Below are positions 35,603 through 48,000 of a stretch of DNA of 64,000 nt, in pieces. Positions within the stretch are counted from its first letter, which is position 1; each line of letters begins with the position of its first letter. The position numbers were made by a program, and so were the translations under genes. This DNA comes from Hydractinia symbiolongicarpus (Eukaryota > Cnidaria > Hydrozoa > Anthoathecata > Hydractiniidae), in NCBI RefSeq assembly GCF_029227915.1, contig NC_079884.1:31560001-31624000 (forward strand), given 5' to 3'. Under the pieces are notes generated by a model. The model was not told the DNA's origin. It did not search any database and saw nothing but the letters and a program-made list of their open reading frames with translations.

Positions 35603-36822
35603 CTTGGCCCGTATAGTCGAAAGTATACAAAGAAAGTACCCAGGGAGTAAACTCATTTCCCTAACGATTTTTTAAATTATTATTTCACCACTAAAGCCTA
35701 TGAGACTTGTAGTTTGTAAAAATGTATTCATTTCTGATGAGACGCTGAATAAAAGCAGTTTAATCGCCGGCAAACGAAAACCCGCGATTTCCCGTAAATC
35801 CCGGGCTTGGCCCCTATAGTCGAATGTATACAAAGAAAGTACCCTGTGAGTAAACTCATTTCCAAAACGATTTTTTAAATTATTTTTTTACCACTAAAGC
35901 CTATGAGACTTGTAGTTTTCAAAAATGTTTTCATTTTTGATTAGACACTGAATAAAAGAAGTTTAATCGCCGGCAAACAAAAACCCGCCATTTCCCGTAA
36001 ATCCCGGGCTTGGCCCGTATAGTCAAAAGTATACAAAGAAAGTACCCAGGGAGTAAACTCATTTCCCGAACGATTTTTTAAATTTTTTTTTTCACCACTA
36101 AAGTCCATGAGACTTGTAGTTTTCAAAAATGTTTTCATTTTTGATGAGACGCTAAATGAAAGAGGTTTAATCGCCGACAAACGAAAACCAGCGATTTCTC
36201 CTAAATCCCGGGCTTGGCCCGTATAGTCGAAAGTATACAAAGAAAGTACCCAGGGAGTAAACTCATTTCCCTAACGATTTTTTAAATTATTATTTCACCA
36301 CTAAAGCCTATGAGACTTGTAGTTTGTAAAAATGTATTCATTTCTGATGAGACGCTGAATAAAAGCAGTTTAATCGCCGGCAAACGAAAACCCGCGATTT
36401 CCCGTAAATCCCGGGCTTGGCCCCTATAGTCGAATGTATACAAAGAAAGTACCCTGTGAGTAAACTCATTTCCAAAACGATTTTTTAAATTATTTTTTTA
36501 CCACTAAAGCCTATGAGACTTGTAGTTTTCAAAAATGTTTTCATTTTTGATTAGACACTGAATAAAAGAAGTTTAATCGCCGGCAAACAAAAACCCGCCA
36601 TTTCCCGTAAATCCCGGGCTTGGCCCGTATAGTCAAAAGTATACAAAGAAAGTACCCAGGGAGTAAACTCATTTCCCGAACGATTTTTTAAATTTTTTTT
36701 TTCACCACTAAAGTCCATGAGACTTGTAGTTTTCAAAAATGTTTTCATTTTTGATGAGACGCTAAATGAAAGAGGTTTAATCGCCGACAAACGAAAACCA
36801 GCGATTTCTCCTAAATCCCGGG
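35603..36822 (+). repeat. 610-bp (3-monomer) exact tandem duplication
   Basis: Copies 35,603-36,212 and 36,213-36,822 are identical by eye, and the match extends ten bases further. Shared private variants are CCCTAACG, AAAGCCTATGAG, GTAGTTTGTAAAAATG, AATGTATTC, TGGCCCCTATAG, AAAGTCCATGAG, ATCGCCGACAAACG and TTTCTCCTAAATCC. Edges are set by GGACTTGG against GGGCTTGG on the left and CCGTATAG against CCGTGTAG on the right. Confidence 0.92.
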
Positions 36823-38076
36823 CTTGGCCCGTGTAGTCGAATGTATACAAAAAAAGTACCCAGGGAGTAAACTCATTTCCCGAGCGATTTTTTAATTTTT
36901 TTTTTCACCACTAAAGCCCATGAGACTTGTAGTTTTTAAAAATGTTTTCATTTTTGATGAGCGCTGAATAAAAGAGGTGTAATCGCCGGCAAACGAAAAC
37001 CAGCGATTTCCCCTAAATTCCGGGCTTGGCCCGTGTAGTCGAATGTATACAAAAGAAGTACCCAGGGAGTAAACTCATTTCCCGAACGATTTTTTAATTT
37101 TTTTTTTCACCACTAAAGCCCATGAGACTTGTAGTTTTTAAAAATGTTTTCATTTTTGTTGAGCGCTGAATAAAAGAAGTTTAATCGCCGGCAAACGAAA
37201 ACCCGCGATTTCCCGTAAATCCTGGACTCGGCCCGTATAGTCGAATGTATACAGGGAAAGTACCCTGTGAGTAAACTCATTTCCAAAACGATTTTTTAAA
37301 TTATCTTTTCACCACCAAAACGCATGAGACTTGTAGTTTTCAAAAATATTTTCATTTTTGATGAGACGCTGAATAAAAGAAGTTTAATCGCCGGTAAACG
37401 AAAACCCGCTATTTCCTGTAAACCCCGGGCTTGGCCCGTATAGTCAAAAGTATACAAGGAAAGTACCCGGGGTGTAAACTCATTTCCCGAACGATTTTTT
37501 AAATTATTATTTCACCACTAAAGCCCATGAGACTTGTAGTTTTTAAAAATGTATTCATTTTTGATGAGACGCTGAATAAAAGAAGTTTAATCGCCGGCAA
37601 ACGAAAACCCGCGACTTCCCGTAAATCCCGGACTCGGCCCGTATAATCAAAAGTATACAAAGAAAGTACCCGGGGAGTAAACTCATTTCCCGAACGATTT
37701 TTTAATTTTTTTTTTCACCACTAAAGCCCATGAGACTTGTAGTTTTTAAAAATGTCTTCATTTTTGATGAGCGCTGAATAAAAGAAGTTTAATCGCCGGC
37801 AAACGAAAACCCGCCATTTCCCGTAAACCCTGGACTTGGCCCGTACAGTCAAATGTATACAAAGAAAGTACCCAGGGAGTAAACTCATTTCCCAAACGAT
37901 TTTTTAAATTATTATTTCACCACTAAAGCCTATGAGACTTGTAGTTTTTAAAAATGTCTTCATTTTTGATGAGCGCTGAATAAAAGAAGTTTAATCGCCG
38001 GCAAACGAAAACCAGCGATTTGCCCTAAATCCCGGGCTTGGCCCGTATAGTCAAATGTATACAAAGAAAGTACCCT
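36823..38076 (+). repeat. type II monomers, unordered
   Basis: About six monomers, several with GATGAGCGCTG, T-rich ends, AATGTCTTC and ACCCGGGGTG or ACCCGGGGAG variants. The stretch ends abruptly in a broken monomer at 38,076. No gene. Confidence 0.8.
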
Positions 38077-38088
38077 ACATCACCGGCA
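38066..38088 (+). other. out-of-register junction, about 130 bp of monomer missing
   Basis: GAAAGTACCCT, normally followed by GTGAGTAAACTC, is joined at 38,076/38,077 to ACATCACCGGCAAAC from the centre of a monomer. Roughly 130 bp of the unit is skipped (or that plus whole monomers). It lies at the left edge of the displaced block 38,077-41,640 and may be that block's insertion or duplication breakpoint. Confidence 0.85.
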
Positions 38089-41000
38089 AACAAAAACCCG
38101 CCATTTCCCGTAAATCCCGGGCTTGGCCCGTATAGTAAAAAGTATACAAAGAAAGTACCCAGGGAGTAAACTCATTTCCCGAAGGATTTTTTATATTATT
38201 TTTTCACCACTAAAACGCATGAGACTTGTAGTTTTCAGAAATGTTTTCACTTTTGATGAGACGCTTAATGAAATTGGTTTAATCGCCGGCAAAGGAAAAC
38301 CCGCGATTTCCCGTAAATCCCGGCTTAGCCCGTATAGTCGAATGTATACAAAGAAAGTACCCAGGGAGTAAACTCATTTCCCGAACGATTTTGTATTTTT
38401 TTTTTCACCACTAAAGCCCATGAGACTTGTAGTTTTTAAAAATGTTTTCATTTTTGATGAGCGCTGAATAAAAGAAGTTTAATCGCCGGCAAACAAAAAC
38501 CCGCCATTTCCCGTAAATCCCGGGCTTGGCCCGTATAGTCAAAAGTATACAGAGAGAGTACACAGGGAGTAAACTCATTTCCCAAACGATTTTTTATATT
38601 ATGTTTTCACCACTAAAACACATGAGACTTGTAGTTTTCAGAAATGTTTTCACTTTTGATGAGACGCTTAATGAAAGTGGTTTAATCGCCGGCAAAGGAA
38701 AACCCGCGATTTCCCGTAAATCCCGGGCTTGGCCCGTATAGTCGAATGTATACAAAGAAAGTACCCTGTGAGTAAAGTCATTTCCAAAACGATTTTTTAA
38801 ATTATCTTTTCACCACTAAAACGCATGAGACTTGAAGTTTTCAAAAATGTTTTCATTTTTGATGAGACGCTGAATAAAAGAAGTTTAATCGCCGGCAAAC
38901 GAAAACCCGCCATTTCCTGTAAACCCCGGGCTTGGCCCGTATAGTCAAAAGTATACAAAGAAAGTACCCGGGGTGTAAACTCATTTCCGAACGATTTTTT
39001 AAATTCTTATTTCACCACTAAAGCCCATGAGACTTGTAGTTTTTAAAAATGTTTTCCTTTTTGATGAGACGCTTAATGAAAGTGGCTTAACCGCCGGCAA
39101 ACGAAAACCCGCGATTTCCCGTAAATCCCGGGCTTGGCCCGTATAGTCGAATGTATACAAAGAAAGTACCCTGTGAGTAAACTCATTTGCAAAACGATTT
39201 TTTAAATTATCTTTTCACCACTAAAACGCATGAGACTTGTAGTTTTCAAAAATGTTTTCATTTTTGATTAGACACTGAATAAAAGAAGTTTAATCATCGG
39301 CAAACGAAAACACGCCATTTCCCGCAAATCCCGGGCTTGGCCCGTATAGTCAAAAGTATACAAAGAAAGTACCCAGGGAGTAAACTCATTTCCCGAACGA
39401 TTTTTTATATTATTTTTTCACCACTAAAACGCATGAGACTTGTAGTTTTCAAAAATGTTTTCATTTTTGATGGGACGCTGAATAAAAGAAGTTTAATCGC
39501 CGGCAAACGAAAACCCGCGATTTCCCGTAAATCCCGGACTCGGCCCGTATAGTCAAAAGTATACAAAGAAAGTACCCAGGGAGTAAACTCATTTTCCGAA
39601 CGATTTTTTAAATTATTTTTTCACCACTAAAACGCATGAGACTTGTAGTTTTCAAAAATGTTTTCATTTTTGATGAGACGCTTAATGAAAGAGGTTTAAT
39701 CGCCGGCAAACGAAAACCAGCGATTTCCCCTAAATCCCGGGCTTGGCCCGTGTAGTCGAATGTATACAAAGAAAGTACCCAGGGAGTAAACTCATTTCCC
39801 GAACAATTTTTTTGTTGTTTTTTTTCACCACTAAAGCCCATGAGACTTGTAGTTTTTAAAAATGTTTTCATTTCTGATGAGCGCTGAATAAAAGAAGTTT
39901 AATTGCCGGCAAACGAAAACCCGCCATTTCCCGTAAATCCCGGGCTTGGCCCGTATAGTCAAAAGTATGCAGAGAGAGTACACAGGGAGTAAACTCATTT
40001 TCCAAACGATTTTTTATATTATGTTTTCACCACTAAAACGCATGAGACTTGTAGTTTTCAGAAATGTTTTCACTTTTGATGAGACGCTTAATGAAATTGG
40101 TTTAATCGCCGGCAAAGGAAAACCCGCGATTTCCGTAAATCCCGGGCTTGGCCCGTATAGTCGAATGTATACAAAGAAAGTACCCTGGGAGTAAACTCAT
40201 TTCCCAAACGATTTTGTATTTTTTTTTCACCACTAAAGCCCATGAGACTTGTAGTTTTTAAAAATGTTTTCATTTTTGATGAGCGCTGAATAAAAGAAGT
40301 TTACTCGCCGGCAAACGAAAACCCGCCATTTCCCGTAAATCCCGGGCTTGGCCCGTATAGTCAAAAGTATACAGAGAGAGTACACAGGGAGTAAACTCAT
40401 TTCCCAAACGATTTTTTATATTATGTTTTCACCACTAAAACGCATGAGACTTGTAGTTTTCAGAAATGTTTTCACTTTTGATGAGACGCTTAATGAAAGT
40501 GGTTTAATCGCCGGCAAAGGAAAACCCGCGATTTCCCGTAAATCCCGGGCTTGGCCCGTATAGTCGAATGTATACAAAGAAAGTACCCTGTGAGTAAACT
40601 CATTTCCAAAACGATTTTTTAAATTATCTTTTCACCACTAAAACGCATGAGACTTGTTGTTTTCAAAAATGTTTTCATTTTTGATGAGACGCTGAATAAA
40701 AGAAGTTTAATCGCCGGCAAACGAAAACCCGCCATTTCCTGAAAACCCCGGGCTTGGCCCGTATAGTCAAAAGTATACAAAGAAAGTACCCGGGGTGTAA
40801 ACTCATTTCCCGAAAGATTTTTTAAATTAATATTTCACCACTAAAGCCCATGAGACTTGTAGTTTTTAAAAATGTTTTCCTTTTTGATGAGACGCTAAAT
40901 AAAAGAAGTTTAATCGCCGGCAAACGAAAACCCGCGACTTCCCGTAAATCCCGGACTCGGCCCGTATAGTCAAAAGTATACAAAGAAAGTGCCCAGGGAG

Positions 41001-41640
41001 TAAACTCATTTCCCGAACGATTTTTTAAATTATCTTTTCACCACTAAAACGCATGAGACTTGTAGTTTTCAAAAATGTTTTCATTTTTGACTAGACACTG
41101 AATAAAAGAAGTTTAATCACTGGCAAACGAAAACCCGCCATTTCCCGTAAATCCCGGGCTTGGCAAGTATAGTCAAAAGTATACAGAGAGAGTACCCAGG
41201 GAGTAAACTCATTTCCCGAACGATTTTTTATATTATTTTTTCACCACTAAAACGCATGAGACTTGTAGTTTTCAAAAATGTTTTCATTTTTGATGGGACT
41301 CTGAATAAAAGAAGTTTAATCGCCGGCAAACGAAAACCCGCGATTTCCCGTAAATCCCGGAATCGGCCCGTATAGTTAAAAGTATACAAAGAAAGTACCC
41401 AGGGAGTAAACTCACTTTCCGAACGATTTTTTAAATTATTTTTTCACCACTAAAACGCATGAGACTTTCAGTTTTCAAAAATGTTTTCATTTTTGATGAG
41501 ACGCTTAATGAAAGAGGTTTAATCTCCGGCAAAAGAAAACCCGCGATTTCCCGTAAATCCCGGGCTTGGCCCGTATAGTCGAATGTATACAAAGAAAGTA
41601 CCCTGTGAGTAAACTCATTTCCAAAACGATTTTTTAAATT
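38077..41640 (+). repeat. 3.5-kb block related to 25.3-32.4 kb
   Basis: From 39,337 to about 41,100 it aligns to 28,391-30,150 at an offset of 10,944-10,946 bp. From about 40,348 to 41,640 it aligns to 31,141-32,430 at a constant 9,207 bp. Its left part (38.1-39.3 kb) resembles 25.4-26.6 kb at about 12,770 bp. It holds one copy of the segment that is duplicated at 29.4-33.1 kb and is intact at the site of the 293-bp deletion, so it preserves the older arrangement. Confidence 0.82.
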
Positions 41641-42290
41641 ATCTTTTCACCACTAAAACGCATAAGACTTGTAGTTTTCAAAAATGTTTTCATTTTTGAC
41701 TAGACACTGAATAAAAGAAGTTTAATCACTGGCAAACGAAAACCCGCCATTTCCCGTAAATGCCGGAATCGGCCCGTATAGTTAAAAGTATACAAAGAAA
41801 GTACCCAGGGAGTAAACTCACTTTCCGAACGATTTTTTAAATTATTTTTTCACCACTAAAACGCATGAGACTTGCAGTTTTCAAAAATATTTGCATTTTT
41901 GATGAGACGCTTAATGAAAGAGGTTTAATCGCCGGCAAACGAAAACCCACTATTTCCCCTAAATCCCGGGCTTGGCCCGTGTAGTCGAATGTATACAAAG
42001 AAAGTACCCAGGGAGTAAACTCATTTCCCGAACGATTTTTTAAATTTTTTTTTCACCACTAAAACGCATGAGACTTGTAGTTTTCAAAAATGTTTTCATT
42101 TTTGATGGGACTCTGAATAAAAGAAGTTTAATCGCCGGCAAACGAAAACCCGCGATTTCCTGTAAATCCCGGAATCGGCCCGTATAGTTAAAAGTATACA
42201 AAGAAAGTACCCAGGGAGTAAACTCACTTTCCGAACGATTTTTTAAATTATTTTTTCACCACTAAAACGTATGAGACTTGTAGTTTTCAA
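41641..42290 (+). repeat. type II monomers before the return to type I
   Basis: About three monomers with GACTAGACACTG, AATCACTGGC, GGAATCGGCCCG, GAGACTTGCAG and GATGGGACTCTG variants, reshuffled from the block to the left. No gene. Confidence 0.75.
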
Positions 42291-45007
42291 AAATGTTTTC
42301 ATTTTTGATGAGACACTGAATAAAAGAAGTTTAATCGCCGGCAAACGAAAACCCGCCATTTCCCGTAAACCCCGGACTCGGCCCGTATAATCAAAAGCAT
42401 ACAAAGAAAGTACCCAGGGAGTAAACTCATTTCCCGAACGATTTTTTTAATTCTTTTTTCACCACTAAAACGCATGAGACTTGTAGTTTTCAAAAATGTT
42501 TTCATTTTTGATGAGACGCTGAATAAAAGAAGTTTAATCGCCGGCAAACGAAAACCTGCGATTTCACGTAAATCCCGGACTCGGCCCGTATAGTCAAAAG
42601 TATACAAAGATAGTACCCAGGGAGTAAACTCATTTCCCGAACGATTTTTTAAATTATTTTTTCACCACTAAAGCCCATGAGACTTGTAGTTTTTAAAAAT
42701 GTTTTCATTTTTGATGAGACGCTGAATAAAAGAAGTTTAATCGCCGGCAAACGAAAACCCGCGACTTCCCGTAAATCCCGGATTCGGCCCGTATAGTCAA
42801 AAGTATACAAAGAAAGTACCCAGGGAGTAAACTCATTTCTCGAACGATTTTTTAAATTATTTTTTCACCGCTAAAACGCATGAGACTTGTAGTTTTCAGA
42901 AATGTTTCCATTTTTGATGATGCGCCTAATGAAAGTGGTTTAATCGCCGGCAAACGAAAACCCGCGATTTCCCGTAAATCCCGGGCTTGGCCCGTATAGT
43001 CGAATGTATACAAAGAATGTACCCTGTGAGTAAACTCATTTCCAAAACGATTATTTAAATTATCTTTTCACCACCAAAACGCATGAGACTTGTAGCTTTC
43101 AAAAATGTTTTCATTTTTGATGAGACGCTGAATAAAAGAAGATTAATCGCCGGCAAACAAAAACCTGCGATTTCCCGTAAATCCAGTACTCGGCCCGTAT
43201 AGTCAAAGGTATACAAAGATAGTACCCAGGGTGTAAACTCATTTCCAGAAGAATTTTTTAAATTATTATTTCACCACTAAAGCCCATGAGACTTGTAGTT
43301 TTTAAAAATGTTTTCATTTTTGATGAGACGCTGAATAAAAGAAGTTTAATCGCCGGCAAACGAAAACCCGCGACTTCCCGTAAATCCCGGATTCGGCCCG
43401 TATAGTCAAAAGTATACAAAGAAAGTACCCAGGGAGTAAACTCATTTCCCGAACGATTTTTTAAATTATTTTTTCACCACTAAATCGCATGAGACTTGTA
43501 GTTTTAAGAAATGTTTTCATTGTTGATGATGCGCTTAATGAAAGTGGTTTAATCGCCGGCAAACGAAAACCCGCGATTTCCCGTAAATCCCGGGCTTGGC
43601 CCGTATAGTCGAATGTATACAAAGAATGTACCCTGTGAGTAAACTCATTTCCAAAACGAATTTTTAAATTATCTTTTCACCACCAAAACGCATGAGACTT
43701 GTAGCTTTCAAAAATGTTTTCATTTTTGATGAGACGCTGAATAAAAGAAGTTTAATCGCCGGCAAACGAAAACCCACCATTTCCCGTAATCCCCGGACTC
43801 GGCCCGTATAGTCAAAAGTATACAAAGAAAGTACCCAGGGAGTAAACTCATTTCCAGAACGATTTTTTAAATTATTATTTCACCACTAAAGCCCATGAGA
43901 CTTGTAGTTTTTAAAAATGTTTTCATTTTTGATGAGACGCTGAATAAAAGAAGTTTAATCGCCGGCAAACGAAAACCCGCGACTTCCCGTAAATCCCGGA
44001 TTCGGCCCGTATAGTCAAAAGTATACAAAGAAAGTACCCAGGGAGTAAACTCATTTCCCGAACGATTTTTTAAATTATTTATTCACCACTAAAACGCATG
44101 AGACTTGTAGTTTTCAGAAATGTTTTCATTTTTGATGATGCGCTTAATGAAAGTGGTTTAATCGCCGGCAAACGAAAACCCACGATTTCCCGTAAATCCC
44201 GGGCTTGGCCCGTATAGTCGAATGTATACAAAGAATGTACCCTGTGAGTAAACTCATTTCCAAAACGATTTTTTAAATTATCTTTTCACCACCAAAACGC
44301 ATGAGACTTGTAGCTTTCAAAAATGTTTTCATTTTTGATGAGACGCTGAATAAAAGAAGTTTAATCGCCGGCAAACGAAAACCTGCGATTTCCCGTAAAT
44401 CCCGGACTCGGCCCGTATAGTCAAAAGTATACAAAGATAGTACCCAGGGAGTAAACTCATTTCCAGAACGATTTTTTAAATTATTTTTTCACCACTAAAA
44501 CGCATAAGACTTGTAGTTTTCAGAAATGTTTTCATTTTTGATGATGCGCTTAATGAAAGTGGTTTAATCGCCGGCAAACGAAAACCCGCGATTTCCCGTA
44601 AATCCCGGGCTTGGCCCGTATAGTCAAAAGTATACAAAGAAAGTACCCAGGGAGTAAACTCATTTCCCGAACGATTTTTTATATTATTTTTTCATCACTA
44701 AAACGCATGAGATTTGTAGTTTTCAAAAATGTTTTCATTTTTGATGAGACGCTGAATAAAAGAAGTTTAATCGCCGGCAATCGAAAACCCGCCATTTCCC
44801 GTAAACCCCGGACTCGGCCCGTATAATCAAAAGTATACAAAGAAAGTACCCAGGGAGTAAACTCATTTCCCGAACGATTTTTTAAATTCTTTTTTCACCA
44901 CTAAAACGCATGAGACTTGTAGTTTTCAAAAATGTTTTCATTTTTGATGAGACGCTGAATAAAAGAAGTTTAATTGCCGGCAAACGAAAACCTGCGATTT
45001 CCCGTAA
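42291..45007 (+). repeat. type I block, trimeric organisation resumes
   Basis: From about 42.3 kb the diagnostic type II words stop. CCCCGGACTCGG/ATAATCAAAAG and then GATGATGCGC, GTAGCTTTC, GATAGTACCC and CGACTTCCCG monomers return in the same three-step order as at 4-6 kb. Examples of the GATGATGCGC series lie near 42,917, 43,527, 44,135 and 44,541. At 45,008 it passes seamlessly into copy 2 of the super-repeat. Confidence 0.8.
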
Positions 45008-48000
45008 ATCCCGGACTCGGCCCGTATAGTCAAAAGTATACAAAGATAGTACCCAGGGTGTAAACTCATTTCCAGAACGATTTTTTAAATTATTATTTCA
45101 CCACTAAAGCCCATGAGACTTGTAGTTTTTAAAAACGTTTTCATTTTTGATGAGAAGCTGAATAAAAGAAGTTTAATCGCCGGCAAACGAAAACCCGCGA
45201 CTTCCCGTAAATCCCGGATTCGGCCCGTATAGTCAAAAGTATACAAAGAAAGTACCCAGGGAGTAAACTCAATTCCCGAACGATTTTTTAAATTATTTTT
45301 TCACCACTAAAACGCATGAGACTTGTAGTTTTCAGAAATGTTTTCATTTTTGATGATGTGCTTAATGAAAGTGGTTTAATCGCCGGCAAACGAAAACCCG
45401 CCATTACCCGTAAACCCCGGACTCGGCCCGTATAATCAAAAATATACAAAGAAAGTACCCAGGGAGTAAACTCATTTCCCGAACGATTTTTTAAATTCTT
45501 TTTTCACCACTAAAACGCATGAGACTTGTAGTTTTCAGAAATGTTTTCATTTTTGATGATGCGCTTAATGAAAGTGGTTTAATCGCCGGCAAACGAAAAC
45601 CCGCGATTTCCCGTAAATCCCGGGCTTGGCCCGTATAGTCGAATGTATACAAAGAAAGTACCCTGTGAGTAAACTCATTTCCAAAACGATTTTTTAAGTT
45701 ATCTTTTCACCACCAAAATGCATGAGACTTGTAGCTTTCAAAAATGTTTTCATTTTTGATGAGACGCAGAATAAAAGAAGTTTAATCGCCGGCAAACGAA
45801 AACCCGCCATTTCCCGTAAACCCCGGACTCGGCCCGTATAGTCAAAAGTATACAAAGAAAGTACCCAGGGAGTAAACTCATTTCTCGAACGATTTTTTAA
45901 ATTATATTTTCACCACTAAAACGCATGAGACTTGTAGTTTTCAAAAATGTTTTCATTTTTGAAGAGGCACTGAATGATAGAAGTTTAATAGCCGGCAAAC
46001 GAAAACCCGCGATTTCCCGTAAATCCCAGGCTTGGCCGTATAGTCGAATGTATACAAAGAAAGTACCCTGTGAGTGAACTCATTTCCAAAACGATTTTTT
46101 AAATTATCTTTTCACTACTAAAACGCATGAGACTTGTAGTTTTCAAAAATGTTTTTATTTCTGATGAGACACTGAGTAAAAGAAGTTTAATCGCCGGCAA
46201 ACGAAAACCTGTGATTTCCCGTAAATCCCGGACTCGGCCCGTATAATCAAAAGTATACAAAGAAAGTACCCATGGAGTAAACTCATTTCCCAAACGATTT
46301 TTTATATTATTTTTTCACCACTAAAACGCATGAGACTTGTAGTTTTCAAAAATGTTTTCATTTTTGATGAGACGCTGAATAAAAGAAGTTTAATCGCCGG
46401 CAAACGAAAACCCGCCATTTCCCGTAAACCCCGGACTCGGCCCGTATAATCAAAAGTATACAAAGAAAGTACCCAGGGAGTAAACTCATTTCCCGAACGA
46501 TTTTTTAAATTCTTTTCTAACCACTAAAACGCATGAGACCTTTAGTTTTCAAAAATGTTTTCATTTTTGATGAGACGCTGAATAAAAGAAGTTTAATCGC
46601 CGGCAAACGAAAACCCGCCATTTCCCGTAAACCCCGGACTCGGCCCGTATAATCAAAAGTATACAAAGAAAGTACCCAGGGAGTAAACTCATTTCCCGAA
46701 CGATTTTTTAAATTCTTTTTTCACCACTAAAACGAATGAGACTTGTAGTTTTCAGAAATGTTTTCATTTTTGATGATGCGCTTAATGAAAGTGGTTTAAT
46801 CGCCGGCAAACGAAAACCCGCGATTTCCCGTAAATCCCGGACTCGGCCCGTATTGTAAAAGTATACAAAGAAAGTACCCAGGGTGTAAACTCATTTCGCG
46901 AACGATTTTTTAAATTATTTTTTCACCACTAAAACGCATGAGGCTTGTAGTTTTGAGAAATGTTTTCATTTTTGATGAGACGCTTAATGAAAATGGTTTA
47001 ATCGCCGGCAAACGAAAACCCGCGATTTCCCGTAAATCCCAGGCTTGGCCGTATAGTCGAATGTATACAAAGAAAGTACCCTGTGAGTAAACTCATTTCC
47101 CGAACGATTTTTTAAATTATTTTTTCACCACTAAAACGCATGAGACTTGTAGTTTTCAAAAATGTTTTCATTTTTGAAGAGACACTGAATGAAAGAAGTT
47201 TAATAGCCGGCAAACGAAAACCTGCGATTTCCCGTAAATCCCGGACTCGGCCCGTATTGTCAAAAGTATACAAAGAAAGTACCCAGGGTGTAAACTTATT
47301 TCCCGAACGATTTTTTAAATTATTTTTTCACCACTAAAACGCATGAGACTTGTAGTTTTGAGAAATGTTTTCATTTTTGATGAGACGCTTAATGAAAGTG
47401 GTTTAATCGCCGGCAAACAAAAACCCGCGATTTCCCGTAAATCCCAGGCTTGGCCGTATAGTCGAATGCATACAAAGAAAGTACCCTGTGAGTAAACTCA
47501 TTTCCAAAACGATTTCTTAAATTATCTTTTCACTACTAAAACGCATGAGACTTGTAGTTTTCAAAAATGTTTTCATTTCTAATGAGACACTGAATAAAAG
47601 AAGTTTAATCGCCGGCAAACGAAAACGTGTGATTTCCCGTAAATCCCGGACTCGGCCCGTATAGTGAAAAGTATCCAAAGAAAGTACCCAGGGTGTAAAC
47701 TCATTTCCAGAACGATTTTTTAAATTATTATTTCACCACTAAAGCCCATGAGACTTGTAGTTTTCAGAAATGTTTTCATTTTTGATGAGACGCTGAATGA
47801 AAGAAGTTTAATCGCTGGCAAACGAAAACGTGCCATTTCCCGTAAATCCCGGACTCGGCCCGTATAGTGAAAAGTATACAAAGAAAGTACCCTGTGAGTA
47901 AACTCATTTCCCGAACGATTTTTTAAATTATTTTTTTACCACTAAAACGCATGAGACTTGTAGTTTTCAAAAATGTTTTCATTTTTGATGAGACACTGAA

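Larger units (their letters stand above)
1..45007 (+). repeat. one period of a 45,007-bp super-repeat (~222 monomers)
   Basis: Sequence from position 1 recurs from 45,008 with a constant offset of 45,007 bp, so 1-45,007 is one full period in arbitrary phase. The period contains a type I block (1 to about 19.2 kb, resuming at about 42.3 kb) and a type II block (about 19.2-42.3 kb). Because the repeated part runs off both ends of the window, the true ends of the duplicated unit cannot be seen. This may be the unit of a longer super-array, a single large tandem duplication, or an assembly joining error. Confidence 0.85.

Noticed and set aside
35941-36850. Pair of identical 99-codon minus-strand frames, the longest but one in the window
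   Set aside because: They are identical because the 610-bp satellite duplication copied them. They span two monomers only because indels restored the frame, and the plus strand carries equally open frames in other monomers.
22314-41375. Recurrent plus-strand 71-codon frames
   Set aside because: They begin at TTG within the GGCTTGGCCCG word, repeat with the monomer and end where the 203-bp period shifts the frame. No ribosome binding site, domain or codon bias is visible.
42299-42607. 102-codon minus-strand frame, the longest in the window
   Set aside because: It is made entirely of monomer sequence that is also read in other frames elsewhere. Its length is explained by one extra T in an AT tract near 42,447.
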